Assembly (NCBI GenBank): GCA_947303105.1
Contig: CAMYXQ010000007.1
Location: 1-17,808 of the forward strand
Source: an uncultured Caryophanales bacterium
GTDB lineage: Bacteria; Bacillota_I; Bacilli_A; RFN20; CAG-826
Direction: 5' to 3'
DNA length: 17,808 nucleotides
Position 1 is the first letter of the stretch; every line of letters begins with the position of its first letter. Below, one piece after another: positions 1-7,110 of the stretch. The position numbers and the translations under genes were made by a program. Below the pieces are notes generated by a model. It had not been told where the DNA came from. It worked only from the letters and a program-made list of their open reading frames with translations, and ran no database searches.

Positions 1-1235
1 TCGCCTTCCTCCACCGTCGAAACGGAAAGAATATCGGTGAAAGTCCAACGAATCGTTCCTGGAACGAAGTCGCAGAAGAGGTTGCCAGTATCGATAACAA
101 GCTGGGGGATCGAGGGGCTTGTGGTGAAGTCGATTGTCCGATCATCGGTATCGAAATGATTGAAATGCATGACCGAAGTCATGTCCGATGGCAGATAACC
201 ATCCGGATTGAGGAGAGAATCATCGAAGGTGTCCGCATCAAAGACCGGGGATCCCGGTTTCAGGTCGCGTTTTTTCGCGATGCGCGTTATGCGCTCCATG
301 ACCTCACTCATCGACAAAGTCGATTCTTCGCGAAGTTCGCCGTTCTCGGCCGATTTGCGGAAACCGAGGAAAGCGAGCAACGCGTAACGTAGCGCGGACC
401 ACTCGTCCGCTTCCACGCCGATGGCATACTCGTAGCACCGGCTCAGGCGGGCACACAATTCACCGAATACATTCGGTTCTTGACCAGCTGAATTGGTGAA
501 ACGGTCATAAGACGGACCCCAGATACGAATCAGGGATTGAAAAGCGAAATCGGGATTCTTTGCGATGAATTCGGTCCCATTTGCGTAGCAATCGGCAAAA
601 TACAAAGCCGCCATGCCGGAGCCGAGGGCCATGCCTTTCGCAAAGCACTCGTAAGCGCGTGTGGCGTCGGGCTTGCGCAAGGCGCCTGACTGCAGGATAC
701 ACCCAACGCGAGCGTATGCATCCCCACTCGCAGCGAGCGAAGGATGGCAATAGTAAGACATCGCCAGCTGAGGATCGGGAGTCGTCTCTTCGTTGCCAAA
801 TTCGTATAAATGTCCAAGCTCATAGTTGGCTTCAGGCATCCCGGAGTTCGCGGCGATCGTCAAATACTTGACGAACAAAGAGGCGTTCTGTTTGTTCTTG
901 GTGATCTTGCCCGAAAGGAAACGTTGGCAATAAAGCCAAGCGGCCTCGGGGTGATGCTCCATATAATTTTCTCCGTAGTAACGGAGATTCAATTGTTTGA
1001 GAGTATCGTGATCGATGCGCCCTTCGTGGCGGTCGCCGATAACGGCGTCCATCCCGCAGATCGGGCAGATCGCCGTGACGCCATCGTCTTCGGTAATCCA
1101 GTCTTGGACATCGCGGGCGCTATAGGTCTGACGGCAGAAAAAACAGGAACACACATCGCTATTCAAAATCTCGGTGTCGTTCTTCGCGGCACGGTCGTGG
1201 AGTTCCTTTAATTTTTGCTCGTCTACGTTAGACAT
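1..1235 (-). CDS. Sel1-repeat protein with N-terminal four-cysteine motif (partial)
   Basis: The frame stays open from an ATG at 1235 to the left edge, giving 411 visible residues without a stop, so the C-terminus is missing. Near the N-terminus are two CxxC pairs (about Cys31/34 and Cys57/60, the second in CPICGMDAVIGD), which look like a zinc-binding knuckle. Residues about 120-220 contain Sel1-like helical repeats, with segments such as SGMPEANYELGHLYEFG and a later ALGSGMAALYFADCYANG. Sel1 repeats usually act as protein-protein scaffolds; the partner here is unknown. No signal peptide is visible, so it is probably cytoplasmic. There is no Shine-Dalgarno sequence; a perfect palindrome (1239-1259) lies directly upstream. 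The gene follows the NUDIX gene on the same strand by 28 bp and could be co-transcribed or have its own promoter. The fold class is fairly sure; the function is unknown. Confidence 0.82.
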   Translation of the reverse strand, partial: MSNVDEQKLKELHDRAAKNDTEILNSDVCSCFFCRQTYSARDVQDWITEDDGVTAICPICGMDAVIGDRHEGRIDHDTLKQLNLRYYGENYMEHHPEAAWLYCQRFLSGKITKNKQNASLFVKYLTIAANSGMPEANYELGHLYEFGNEETTPDPQLAMSYYCHPSLAASGDAYARVGCILQSGALRKPDATRAYECFAKGMALGSGMAALYFADCYANGTEFIAKNPDFAFQSLIRIWGPSYDRFTNSAGQEPNVFGELCARLSRCYEYAIGVEADEWSALRYALLAFLGFRKSAENGELREESTLSMSEVMERITRIAKKRDLKPGSPVFDADTFDDSLLNPDGYLPSDMTSVMHFNHFDTDDRTIDFTTSPSIPQLVIDTGNLFCDFVPGTIRWTFTDILSVSTVEEG

Positions 1236-1238
1236 AGA

Positions 1239-1259
1239 GATAAGTATTAAATACTTATC
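1239..1259. promoter_or_regulatory. Perfect 21-bp palindrome before the Sel1 gene
   Basis: Arms GATAAGTATT and AATACTTATC match perfectly around a single central base. It fills most of the 28-bp gap between the NUDIX stop and the Sel1-repeat start. No T-tract follows on either strand, so it does not look like an ordinary terminator. On the minus strand it contains AATACT seven bases before the ATG, a weak -10-like box, and a TTGACT lies at 1266-1271. An operator for a dimeric regulator is the simplest reading, with an RNA hairpin at the extreme 5' end as the alternative. Confidence 0.5.
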
Positions 1260-1263
1260 GCAT

Positions 1264-1677
1264 TTAGTCAAGTGATAGACCGCGTTTCATGATCGATAAA
1301 ACTTTATCGAAGTCGGTGCTGAGGGGGTATTTTCCGAGGTCTTTTTCTTTGATCCAGAAGACCTTTCCTTCCTTCGATGGATGCAGTTCACCAGAGAAGG
1401 TTTTAGTGCGGAATAACAGCGACATGTACCGAATCTTCGCATTTGGGACGTTCCATTCGAAATAGCCGCAGGGCTCTAAATCGCGGATCTCCAAACCGGT
1501 CTCTTCCCGGATTTCGCGGACCGCGCTTTCCTCGGTTGTTTCATTGTCTTCGATATGTCCGCCAGGAAAATTAATTCCGGGCCAATCATTCTTCTCTCGC
1601 ATCTGGACCAGGAAAGATCCGTCCTCGCGATAGACCATCACCATGTTCGTCAAATCGATTTCGCTGATTCTTGCCAT
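1264..1677 (-). CDS. NUDIX hydrolase (MutT/8-oxo-dGTPase-like)
   Basis: A 137-residue protein with a complete Nudix box at residues 40-62: Gly40, Glu46, then REIREETGL, matching GX5EX7REUXEEXGU exactly. The glutamates of REIREE should bind the divalent metal for hydrolysis of a nucleoside diphosphate linked to another group. The length is typical of a single-domain MutT-type enzyme. The exact substrate (8-oxo-dGTP, another nucleotide or a nucleotide sugar) cannot be read from the sequence. The ATG at 1677 has no Shine-Dalgarno sequence; a TATAGT box ends six bases upstream, which fits a leaderless start. It is divergent from the methyltransferase-like gene at 1727 and upstream of the Sel1 gene on the same strand. 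Confidence 0.92.
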   Translation of the reverse strand: MARISEIDLTNMVMVYREDGSFLVQMREKNDWPGINFPGGHIEDNETTEESAVREIREETGLEIRDLEPCGYFEWNVPNAKIRYMSLLFRTKTFSGELHPSKEGKVFWIKEKDLGKYPLSTDFDKVLSIMKRGLSLD

Positions 1678-1683
1678 AGAAAA

Positions 1684-1689
1684 ACTATA
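1684..1689 (-). promoter_or_regulatory. -10 box of the NUDIX gene
   Basis: TATAGT on the minus strand (5 of 6 consensus) ends six bases before the ATG at 1677, which would put transcription start on or next to the start codon. No convincing -35 box is seen. It lies in the 49-bp divergent gap shared with the GTG-started gene at 1727. Confidence 0.45.
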
Positions 1690-1726
1690 ACTTTTTAAGC
1701 GCCTTTAAACTAGGTAGACTTGAAGC

Positions 1727-2755
1727 GTGGATAAAACGATTGAACAACTGATTGCCGCGCTGGACGAAAACCAATACCAAGCCGACATCCTGAACGAGTA
1801 TTTCGCTGGGAGGTCTTCTCAGTCGGATCGCGGATTTATGGATGTCTGGTCCAAGACCCATTCTTTGAAGGACGCTTTGAATGGATTGGGCTGCGACGAT
1901 GAGATGACTGACGTTTTGCTTAAACAAGGCATTTCACCGATTTCTGTATCGATTGTCACGGAAAATCCCTTTTGGAAAGCAGTGCCCAAAAACGAGAAGC
2001 GAATCGGGAAATGGCTCTTCGGAAAACGCCGTTATCAAGCTGGCGAACTATTCCTTTGCGATGAGACAACCTGTGACGAGAATGGAATAGAGAGAAACCC
2101 TTTGGGTTTCTTTGAATCGCCCGTTGAAGTTCCTGTCATCTATCAAAACGGTCGGCCGTGGATGAGTCTGATCCCTCACGAGATCGCAACGATGAAAAAC
2201 GCGATCGACGCGGCGACCGGTCGAGTTCTGACTTATGGCCTTGGTCTCGGATATTTCGCCGTCATGGCCTCCTTGAAAGATAATGTCCAATCGGTCGATA
2301 TCGTTGAGCGCGACCGCAACGCCATCGAGTTATTCCAAAAATACATTCGACCCCTCTTCCCCACCGCCAAAAAGATTCGCATCATCCAAATGGATGCCCT
2401 CAGGCATTTCTCTGGTCTGCGGGATGGACAATACGACTTCGCTTTTGTCGATGTCTGGCACAACGGCGATGATGGTTGGATGCCCTATGTGAAATTCGTC
2501 CAATCCGCAAAGAGACTTGCCAGCCTTCATTTGGAATATTGGATTGAGAGAACCATTCTCGCTTACCTGCGGCGAGCCGCCACGATCGTCTTGGCTGAAG
2601 TAGCCGATGGAGCGCAGCCAAACGACTTCTCAGTCGCCGCAAACAACGAAGAAAAATTGATCAATGCCCTCTATGCTGTTTTGCGGGAAAACGGCTTCAA
2701 AACCGATCTTTCCGACGAGGTTTTGCGAAAATATAGCGAAATATTGAAGATTTAA
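1727..2755 (+). CDS. Class I SAM-dependent methyltransferase-like protein
   Basis: A 342-residue protein. The C-terminal half carries a Rossmann methyltransferase signature: YGLGLGYF at 170-177 (glycine-rich motif I), VDIVERD near 190-196 (acidic residue after strand 2), QMDA near 221-224, and FVDVWHN near 240-246 at the strand-4 position. This arrangement resembles the spermidine-synthase/O-methyltransferase fold, but aminopropyl transfer is not supported by any specific motif. The first about 150 residues are not recognised; residues 97-149 may form a beta-rich cap. The start is GTG at 1727 because an in-frame TGA lies two codons upstream. There is no Shine-Dalgarno sequence; a weak TAGACT box (1715-1720) ends six bases before the GTG. 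The gene ends at a bidirectional terminator. Fold call fairly sure, substrate unknown. Confidence 0.75.
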   Translation: MDKTIEQLIAALDENQYQADILNEYFAGRSSQSDRGFMDVWSKTHSLKDALNGLGCDDEMTDVLLKQGISPISVSIVTENPFWKAVPKNEKRIGKWLFGKRRYQAGELFLCDETTCDENGIERNPLGFFESPVEVPVIYQNGRPWMSLIPHEIATMKNAIDAATGRVLTYGLGLGYFAVMASLKDNVQSVDIVERDRNAIELFQKYIRPLFPTAKKIRIIQMDALRHFSGLRDGQYDFAFVDVWHNGDDGWMPYVKFVQSAKRLASLHLEYWIERTILAYLRRAATIVLAEVADGAQPNDFSVAANNEEKLINALYAVLRENGFKTDLSDEVLRKYSEILKI

Positions 2756-2787
2756 AAAACCGCGCCAACCGACGCGGTTTTCTTTTT
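2756..2787. terminator. Bidirectional intrinsic terminator
   Basis: Stem AAAACCGCG (2756-2764) pairs perfectly with CGCGGTTTT (2773-2781) around an 8-base loop. It is T-rich on the plus strand and gives a T-run on the minus strand. It sits exactly between two convergent stop codons (2755 and 2790), so it should end both transcripts. Confidence 0.88.
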
Positions 2788-2789
2788 GT

Positions 2790-3545
2790 TTAGAGGATGT
2801 GGTCCCTTTTGCGGACAAGCTTTGTGGCCCGGGTGAGAATCAGCAAGAACACCAACACAACCGTGGCAACCAGCCAGATGATGGATAGGTAGAAGTTGCC
2901 GAATGACCCAACGGTATAACCGCTCTCGCGATAGTATCTGGACAAGTAGATAACGAGAAGGAATGAGAGCACCACCATAACGAGTGAGAAGCAAGACCAG
3001 ACGCACATATTCGTGGCGCGCTTCGAGATACGGCCGCGACTCCTGCCCATGGAGAAGAAGTCAAAGATGAGTAACAACAGGGCGAAGACCAAGTTGGCCA
3101 TGGTAAGAATTGCTAGGAGAACGATAACGCGCTGGAGGTCACCACCACCGCCGAGCATGTCATAGAACTTGCACTGGCCGGTGAAGAAATAAACCATGCT
3201 GTCAAAACCGCTGATGCTCGCGACAACCTCATTGGTCGATCCGTCACGGAGCAAATAGGCGGGTAAGAAAGCGAACGCCACTTGAAGGGCGAAGAACAAG
3301 ATGATGATGAACTGAAAGAAGCCGGGGCGCGGTTTCTTGAGCCGTTCAACCGGGTTCTCCACTTGCATACCGGGAATGGTGATTGCCAATCCGCAATGGG
3401 GGCAATAGGGCTTCGAAAGATCGTTCAGAACGCCATTGCAGTGCGGGCAATGGGCTTCATAAGACTGCTTTAAAGGGCGTTTGCAGTAAGGGCATTCCCG
3501 ATACCCCTCAGCAAAAGTTTTATCGCAGTGTTTGCAATATTTCAT
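2790..3545 (-). CDS. Membrane protein with N-terminal double zinc ribbons
   Basis: A 251-residue protein. The first 52 residues hold four CxxC pairs (Cys4/7, 18/21, 33/36, 48/51), including CPYC and CPHC, forming two zinc-ribbon units. Then come about four hydrophobic segments (near 75-98, 136-162, 178-202 and 218-242) ending in a basic tail, so the ribbons probably face the cytoplasm at the membrane. I choose the ATG at 3545 over an in-frame ATG at 3563 because AAAGGGG (3552-3558 on the minus strand) lies six bases upstream of it. It has its own promoter with a palindrome (3568-3596). Zinc-ribbon membrane proteins of this layout are common in Firmicutes and mostly uncharacterised; no function is assigned. 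Confidence 0.85.
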   Translation of the reverse strand: MKYCKHCDKTFAEGYRECPYCKRPLKQSYEAHCPHCNGVLNDLSKPYCPHCGLAITIPGMQVENPVERLKKPRPGFFQFIIILFFALQVAFAFLPAYLLRDGSTNEVVASISGFDSMVYFFTGQCKFYDMLGGGGDLQRVIVLLAILTMANLVFALLLLIFDFFSMGRSRGRISKRATNMCVWSCFSLVMVVLSFLLVIYLSRYYRESGYTVGSFGNFYLSIIWLVATVVLVFLLILTRATKLVRKRDHIL

Positions 3546-3567
3546 GAGGTTCCCCTTTATCAAATTA

Positions 3568-3596
3568 ATCTTAGGTAAAACCTAAGTGCGGGTCAA
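3568..3596 (-). promoter_or_regulatory. Promoter of the zinc-ribbon gene with embedded palindrome
   Basis: On the minus strand TTGACC (3591-3596) and TAAGAT (3568-3573) are separated by exactly 17 bases. An inverted repeat, CTTAGGT and ACCTAAG around 3 bases (3570-3586), covers most of the spacer and four bases of the -10 box. A leader of about 15-20 bases follows, with a good Shine-Dalgarno sequence. The placement is typical of a repressor operator. Confidence 0.65.
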
Positions 3597-3840
3597 ATGA
3601 AACTAAGAAAAAGAAAACGTTTTTCTCAATAATAATTAATAAAAATCGCTAATTAAAATTACGTCAATTTTTTTGCTTTCAACCATTCAAGATTCATCAG
3701 ATGTCTGATACGATCACCAATCATTTATCTGTAATCAAGCCTACGCCGCCAAAGGGAGTCTCCTATCTAGAAAACAATAAACAATTCATAAATATAACAA
3801 ATGTTTTCTTTCGATATTATCTAATTTTCTATTTCACGCG
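3597..3840. other. AT-rich intergenic region with short inverted repeats
   Basis: Core of the 346-bp gene-free gap between the divergent zinc-ribbon gene (start 3545) and the gene at 3892. I see no open frame with a plausible start, no tRNA and no clear riboswitch fold. It holds two short inverted repeats: AGAAAA and TTTTCT around CGT (3612-3626), and ATCAGA and TCTGAT around TG (3696-3709). The rest is A/T tracts that could act as UP elements or bind nucleoid proteins. A small RNA cannot be excluded. Confidence 0.4.
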
Positions 3841-3870
3841 GTAACATATGCCTGCAAGAAGGTTTATAGT
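3841..3870 (+). promoter_or_regulatory. Candidate promoter of the 455-residue protein gene
   Basis: GTAACA (3841-3846, 4 of 6) and TATAGT (3865-3870, 5 of 6) are 18 bases apart. The leader would be about 15 bases and includes AGGA at 3884-3887, four bases before the ATG at 3892. Confidence 0.45.
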
Positions 3871-3891
3871 ATTATTTGAGAACAGGAAAAT

Positions 3892-5259
3892 ATGATTTAT
3901 TCGTTGTCTGCGACATTCCTTAAACAGATTCGTACTTTACCTTTAGAAGAACGAAAAGAACTCCTTTGGAAAGCGCAAGGAATTTTATCTCATATCGCTG
4001 GATATTTAAAAATGAAACACAGCGATATCGACGAATTGCACGCCATTTACAAGCTGGGTAAATCTCACTATGTTTTGGCATTTGATGATTATAATCGTCG
4101 GTCATTAGAAGCCTTCTCCAATGAACCTTCTTTCCCCGAAATCAACGCCGAGCATTATGAGGCTTCCTTATTGGAGTTGCTCCATGAAGAAGTGCCGGTC
4201 GATCCAGAATGCGCCGAGATCCTTCGCCTCGCTTATTTCCCGAATTGGTTTATTCAACTAATCGGTCGCGCGCCGGCAGACCTTTTGAAGGAGGTTCTAA
4301 CCGCAACTGAGGTTTCCACTTTCAAAGAGGAGATTCCGGTCCAACCGGAGCCAAAAGAAGAGGCCACTGAGACTAAAAAAGAAGAAATTACCCTCGCAAA
4401 GGCAGAAAATCCCCAAATTCGCAAAGGCAAGAATTTCCACAAAAAGCACGATGTTGACGGAGAAAAATTCGAAAAAGAGATCTTGCGACAGCTCGCAAAA
4501 GTCTATGAATTAAAGAAACAACGCGCCAAACCGCCCGTTAAGCAGGTTTTAAAACATGTCCGTTTCGCTAAAACCGAGATCATCGTCGAATACGATAATT
4601 TCGACCAATGCCTCGACTTATTGCAAAAACGGACTCGTCGCTTCGGATGCCGCAATCAGAATGATGATTGGAAAATCCTTTTGGCGCTTACGGTCCCTGA
4701 ATCTTTGGAGCGTCTCCTCCTCCGCCATTATCCAAATCACGTCTTGTACACTGATGTGCCCGATAAAGGAAACCCCCGCATCGTCTTCATTGTTAAGAAG
4801 CGTAAGACCGCAGCCGCAGAAGATGATGGCTTAAAGAGAGTCCAAGCCAAAGGTGCTGTTTTCAGCCAGGAAATCCCTGAAGGCGCCTATCAAAATATCG
4901 ATGAGGAAAAGTATGAAGAAAGTATTGAAATTCAGCATCGTGATTCGTCAATAAAATACTTGGATCCCAAATATCAAAAGTCCTCGTATAACGAACAGAA
5001 ACTCAAAGAAATCGAAACCACGATGGAAGACTTCTTTGATCTCGACGATTGGGATGAAGAAACCGATGATGAACCTGCGCCTTCTCCCGTCGCTGAATTC
5101 CTCGTGTTGCCCGAAGAACCGGAAGAGACCCATCCCGCAAAATGGCATTGCTTCTTATGCGGCAAGAAAAAGATCTATTCAGGCGAGCCAGCAGAGACGG
5201 TTCAACTTCAATCCGGCAAGATTGTTTACCTTTGCAAGAAACATCGAGGAAAGATGTAA
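3892..5259 (+). CDS. Unrecognised acidic protein with C-terminal zinc-like motif
   Basis: A 455-residue protein I do not recognise. The first about 140 residues look helical, with a conserved-looking start (SATFLKQIRTLPLEERKELL). Residues about 144-175 are a low-complexity linker rich in Glu, Pro and Lys. A basic, probably folded middle region follows (about 176-310). Residues about 340-410 are very acidic. The last 38 residues hold C420-x2-C423 and C448-x2-H451, a probable zinc knuckle. There is no signal peptide or membrane segment, so a cytoplasmic protein is likely. The ATG has a short AGGA ribosome site. The tetR-like gene starts 132 bp downstream but has its own promoter. The modular build suggests an adaptor or nucleic-acid-binding protein, but that is only inference. 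Confidence 0.8.
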   Translation: MIYSLSATFLKQIRTLPLEERKELLWKAQGILSHIAGYLKMKHSDIDELHAIYKLGKSHYVLAFDDYNRRSLEAFSNEPSFPEINAEHYEASLLELLHEEVPVDPECAEILRLAYFPNWFIQLIGRAPADLLKEVLTATEVSTFKEEIPVQPEPKEEATETKKEEITLAKAENPQIRKGKNFHKKHDVDGEKFEKEILRQLAKVYELKKQRAKPPVKQVLKHVRFAKTEIIVEYDNFDQCLDLLQKRTRRFGCRNQNDDWKILLALTVPESLERLLLRHYPNHVLYTDVPDKGNPRIVFIVKKRKTAAAEDDGLKRVQAKGAVFSQEIPEGAYQNIDEEKYEESIEIQHRDSSIKYLDPKYQKSSYNEQKLKEIETTMEDFFDLDDWDEETDDEPAPSPVAEFLVLPEEPEETHPAKWHCFLCGKKKIYSGEPAETVQLQSGKIVYLCKKHRGKM

Positions 5260-5265
5260 TCTTAA

Positions 5266-5377
5266 GTTAATAACTAATATTTTTATAACCTATTTTTCAT
5301 TAGTTATGTAACATTTTTCCCAACGATTCTTTTCCCGTTGAAACAAATGATTCCATTCAATAAAATGGTTATATAAC
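5266..5377. promoter_or_regulatory. Three GTTA-TAAC palindromes upstream of the tetR-like gene
   Basis: GTTAATAAC (5266-5274), GTTATGTAAC (5303-5312) and GTTATATAAC (5368-5377) share the half-site GTTA and its complement TAAC. The third overlaps the expected transcription start of the regulator, just after its -10 box. A related half, GGTTATAA, follows at 5381-5388, and its complement TTATAACC is at 5283-5290. Repeated palindromes in front of a tetR-type gene suggest autoregulatory operators. A 9-bp inverted repeat (5270-5278 and 5299-5307) could also form a weak AT-only hairpin after the upstream gene. Confidence 0.55.
5338..5366 (+). promoter_or_regulatory. Sigma-A-type promoter of the tetR-like gene
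   Basis: TTGAAA (5338-5343, 5 of 6) and TAAAAT (5361-5366, 5 of 6) are separated by exactly 17 bases. Transcription should begin near 5373, in the centre of the GTTATATAAC palindrome. It implies the regulator is expressed independently of the gene at 3892. Confidence 0.7.
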
Positions 5378-5391
5378 AAGGGTTATAAATT

Positions 5392-5961
5392 ATGCCGGCG
5401 AAAATCAAATTTGATCGACAGTCCATTATCGAAGCCGCGTTTGAGGTTGTGAAAACCCGCGGGATCGATGCGTTGAACGCCAGGAGCCTCGCCTATGAGT
5501 TAGGCAGCTCGACTCAGCCGATTTTTTCGAATTTCTCTTCGATGGACGACATCGTTGAAATCATTTATGACCTGTCGATTGATTCATTTAGAAATTTCGT
5601 CAACAAAGGACTATCTGAAACCAATCCTGTCGTCGGCCTTTCATTCGCGATTGCCCAGTTTGCCACAACCGCCCCATACCTTTACGAAGTCCTTTTTATC
5701 CGCGATACTACCGGGTTCTTAAAACCCGACCTCGATCGCTTCGGAACCTTGCTCACCAACTACATCGCAAAGTCCGCCAACCTAGCCAACAAAGTTGCCA
5801 ATATCGTTTTCTTGGAAAACTGGATCTTCGCCATGGGCATCGCCCAACAAATCCATGCCGGTTTGCTTGAAATGAATGAAAAAGCCCTTAGGGCTTTGAT
5901 TCAATCTGAGTACGACGGAACCATCGCCGCCATCAAACAAAAAATCGGGAAATCCCGATAG
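5392..5961 (+). CDS. TetR/AcrR-family transcriptional regulator
   Basis: A 189-residue protein of typical TetR length. The N-terminal DNA-binding part (residues about 8-50) has the expected layout: RQSIIEAAFEVVKTRGID, then LNARSLAYELGSS as the helix-turn-helix, then the IFSNFSSMDDIVEII segment. The C-terminal two thirds are helical and divergent, as usual for the ligand and dimer domain; the ligand cannot be predicted. The ATG at 5392 is preceded by AAGGG (5378-5382), nine bases away, and by a strong promoter overlapping a palindrome, so negative autoregulation is likely. Neighbouring targets could include the divergent or adjacent membrane genes, but there is no direct evidence. It converges on the yitT-like gene. 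Confidence 0.92.
   Translation: MPAKIKFDRQSIIEAAFEVVKTRGIDALNARSLAYELGSSTQPIFSNFSSMDDIVEIIYDLSIDSFRNFVNKGLSETNPVVGLSFAIAQFATTAPYLYEVLFIRDTTGFLKPDLDRFGTLLTNYIAKSANLANKVANIVFLENWIFAMGIAQQIHAGLLEMNEKALRALIQSEYDGTIAAIKQKIGKSR
5937..5959 (-). terminator. Terminator of the yitT-like gene inside the tetR 3' end
   Basis: Arms ATCGGG (5944-5949) and CCCGAT (5954-5959) around AAAT. Read on the minus strand, right after the stop at 5963, the hairpin is followed by TTTTTTGTTTG, a classical intrinsic terminator. It lies within the last codons of the convergent regulator gene. Confidence 0.75.
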
Positions 5962-5962
5962 T

Positions 5963-7009
5963 TTATTTGACCGGACGGGTGAAGAAGTTCCCATACACAT
6001 GGGAGAGCGGGATAGCCTGCACGAACGCGTGGCTGTCCGTTTTTTGTACGAGACGGATGACTTTCTGAACTTCATAATGGCTGACGACCATTGTGAAGAT
6101 ATATTTGTCTTTTCCAGAAAAGACGCCTTTGCCCTGGATGAAGGTCGCGCCATGCGGGATGACGTCGATCAAAGTCGAACCCAACTCTGGGATTTCGGAA
6201 ACGATTTCGATTTTGACCTTCTTGTTACGCAAATTGATGCTATCAACCACAAGCATCGACGTGAATAAATAGACGACGGAATAGAATCCGCGGCCAACGA
6301 TGACCGCCGATTCATCGGCGTCCCAACTGGAAATGGCGCAGGAAAGAAGGACGAAAATCACCAGGTTTATGATGTTGATGAGGAAAGAATATTTCCCAGT
6401 CGAAGTGCCTTTGTGGATGCTTACCCAATAAGCGATGACATCGAATCCGCCCGCGCTGATATCGACGCGATACGCCAGCGCGCTGCTGAGACCGATGAAG
6501 ATACCGCCAAAGAGGGCTCTGGCCAGCAATCCGCCGCCCGATCCAGTCACGATATCGATGATATGCTGCAAGCTTGGAATCGACGCGACCGAGAAGATTT
6601 TGATGAACAAAGAGACTTCAATTACGTTAATCAACGTAAAGATCGCGAATTGCTTGCCCACTTTGAACCAGGCAAGAACCATGAGCGGGGCATTGATCGT
6701 GAAATAGAGAATAGAGATCGCCAAGTGAGGATCTTTCATGTGCCATCCGCAGACCTCGAAGAGAAGAACCACGGATTGGCTGAAGCCGGAAACGCCGCCG
6801 GAAACGATTTTGTCCGAGACGAACTCGCCGATCGAATTCACCGTTTGGATATCGATGAACATGTTGAATCCAAGGGCGAATAATACGGCACTAATGGATG
6901 AGACAAAGAAAATACCGGCCCAACCGCCGAACCGTCTGACCCAGATGTGATCGTACAGCCAGTTGTTGAACTTGGTTTTTTTAGCCTTCCACCGATTTTT
7001 CAGCGACAT
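5963..7009 (-). CDS. YitT-family membrane protein with DUF2179 domain
   Basis: A 348-residue protein with a basic N-terminus, about five or six membrane segments (from about residue 27 to 258), and a soluble C-terminal domain (about 265-345) matching the DUF2179 part of the YitT/YpjC/YqfU family. SGGVSGFSQSVVLL and the later ISAGGFDVIAYW are typical of the glycine-rich YitT repeats. Family members are widespread in Firmicutes, but their transport role is not established. The ATG at 7009 has no Shine-Dalgarno sequence; TATAAT ends eight bases upstream, so the mRNA is probably leaderless or nearly so. A terminator follows within the convergent tetR-like gene. The family call is firm, the function unknown. 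Confidence 0.9.
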   Translation of the reverse strand: MSLKNRWKAKKTKFNNWLYDHIWVRRFGGWAGIFFVSSISAVLFALGFNMFIDIQTVNSIGEFVSDKIVSGGVSGFSQSVVLLFEVCGWHMKDPHLAISILYFTINAPLMVLAWFKVGKQFAIFTLINVIEVSLFIKIFSVASIPSLQHIIDIVTGSGGGLLARALFGGIFIGLSSALAYRVDISAGGFDVIAYWVSIHKGTSTGKYSFLINIINLVIFVLLSCAISSWDADESAVIVGRGFYSVVYLFTSMLVVDSINLRNKKVKIEIVSEIPELGSTLIDVIPHGATFIQGKGVFSGKDKYIFTMVVSHYEVQKVIRLVQKTDSHAFVQAIPLSHVYGNFFTRPVK

Positions 7010-7017
7010 ACGCGGAA

Positions 7018-7046
7018 ATTATAGCAAGCCGCAAGTCGGTAACAAG
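7018..7046 (-). promoter_or_regulatory. Extended -10 promoter of the yitT-like gene
   Basis: On the minus strand TTGTTA (7041-7046, 4 of 6) lies 17 bases before a perfect TATAAT (7018-7023), which is preceded by TGC to give the extended form TGCTATAAT. The -10 box ends eight bases before the ATG, so transcription should start within about two bases of the start codon. Confidence 0.75.
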
Positions 7047-7110
7047 CAAGAGTTTTGGGATTGCGCGCGCCAGTTATGAGGGGGCGCACTCCCACACGCG
7101 AAGTATTTAA

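Noticed and set aside
581..1211. Several plus-strand frames in the first 1.2 kb
   Set aside because: They lie opposite a continuous minus-strand frame that has a CxxC motif and Sel1 repeats.
3546..3563. Six-residue N-terminal extension of the zinc-ribbon protein
   Set aside because: The ribosome site AAAGGGG lies between the two ATGs and serves only the one at 3545.
3597..3840. Possible riboswitch, small RNA or CRISPR leader in the AT-rich gap
   Set aside because: No repeated units, no recognisable conserved core and only short inverted repeats; insufficient support.
5392..7009. tetR-like plus yitT-like genes as a drug-efflux cassette
   Set aside because: The two genes converge, YitT proteins are not known efflux pumps, and no operator-like palindrome is seen at the yitT promoter.
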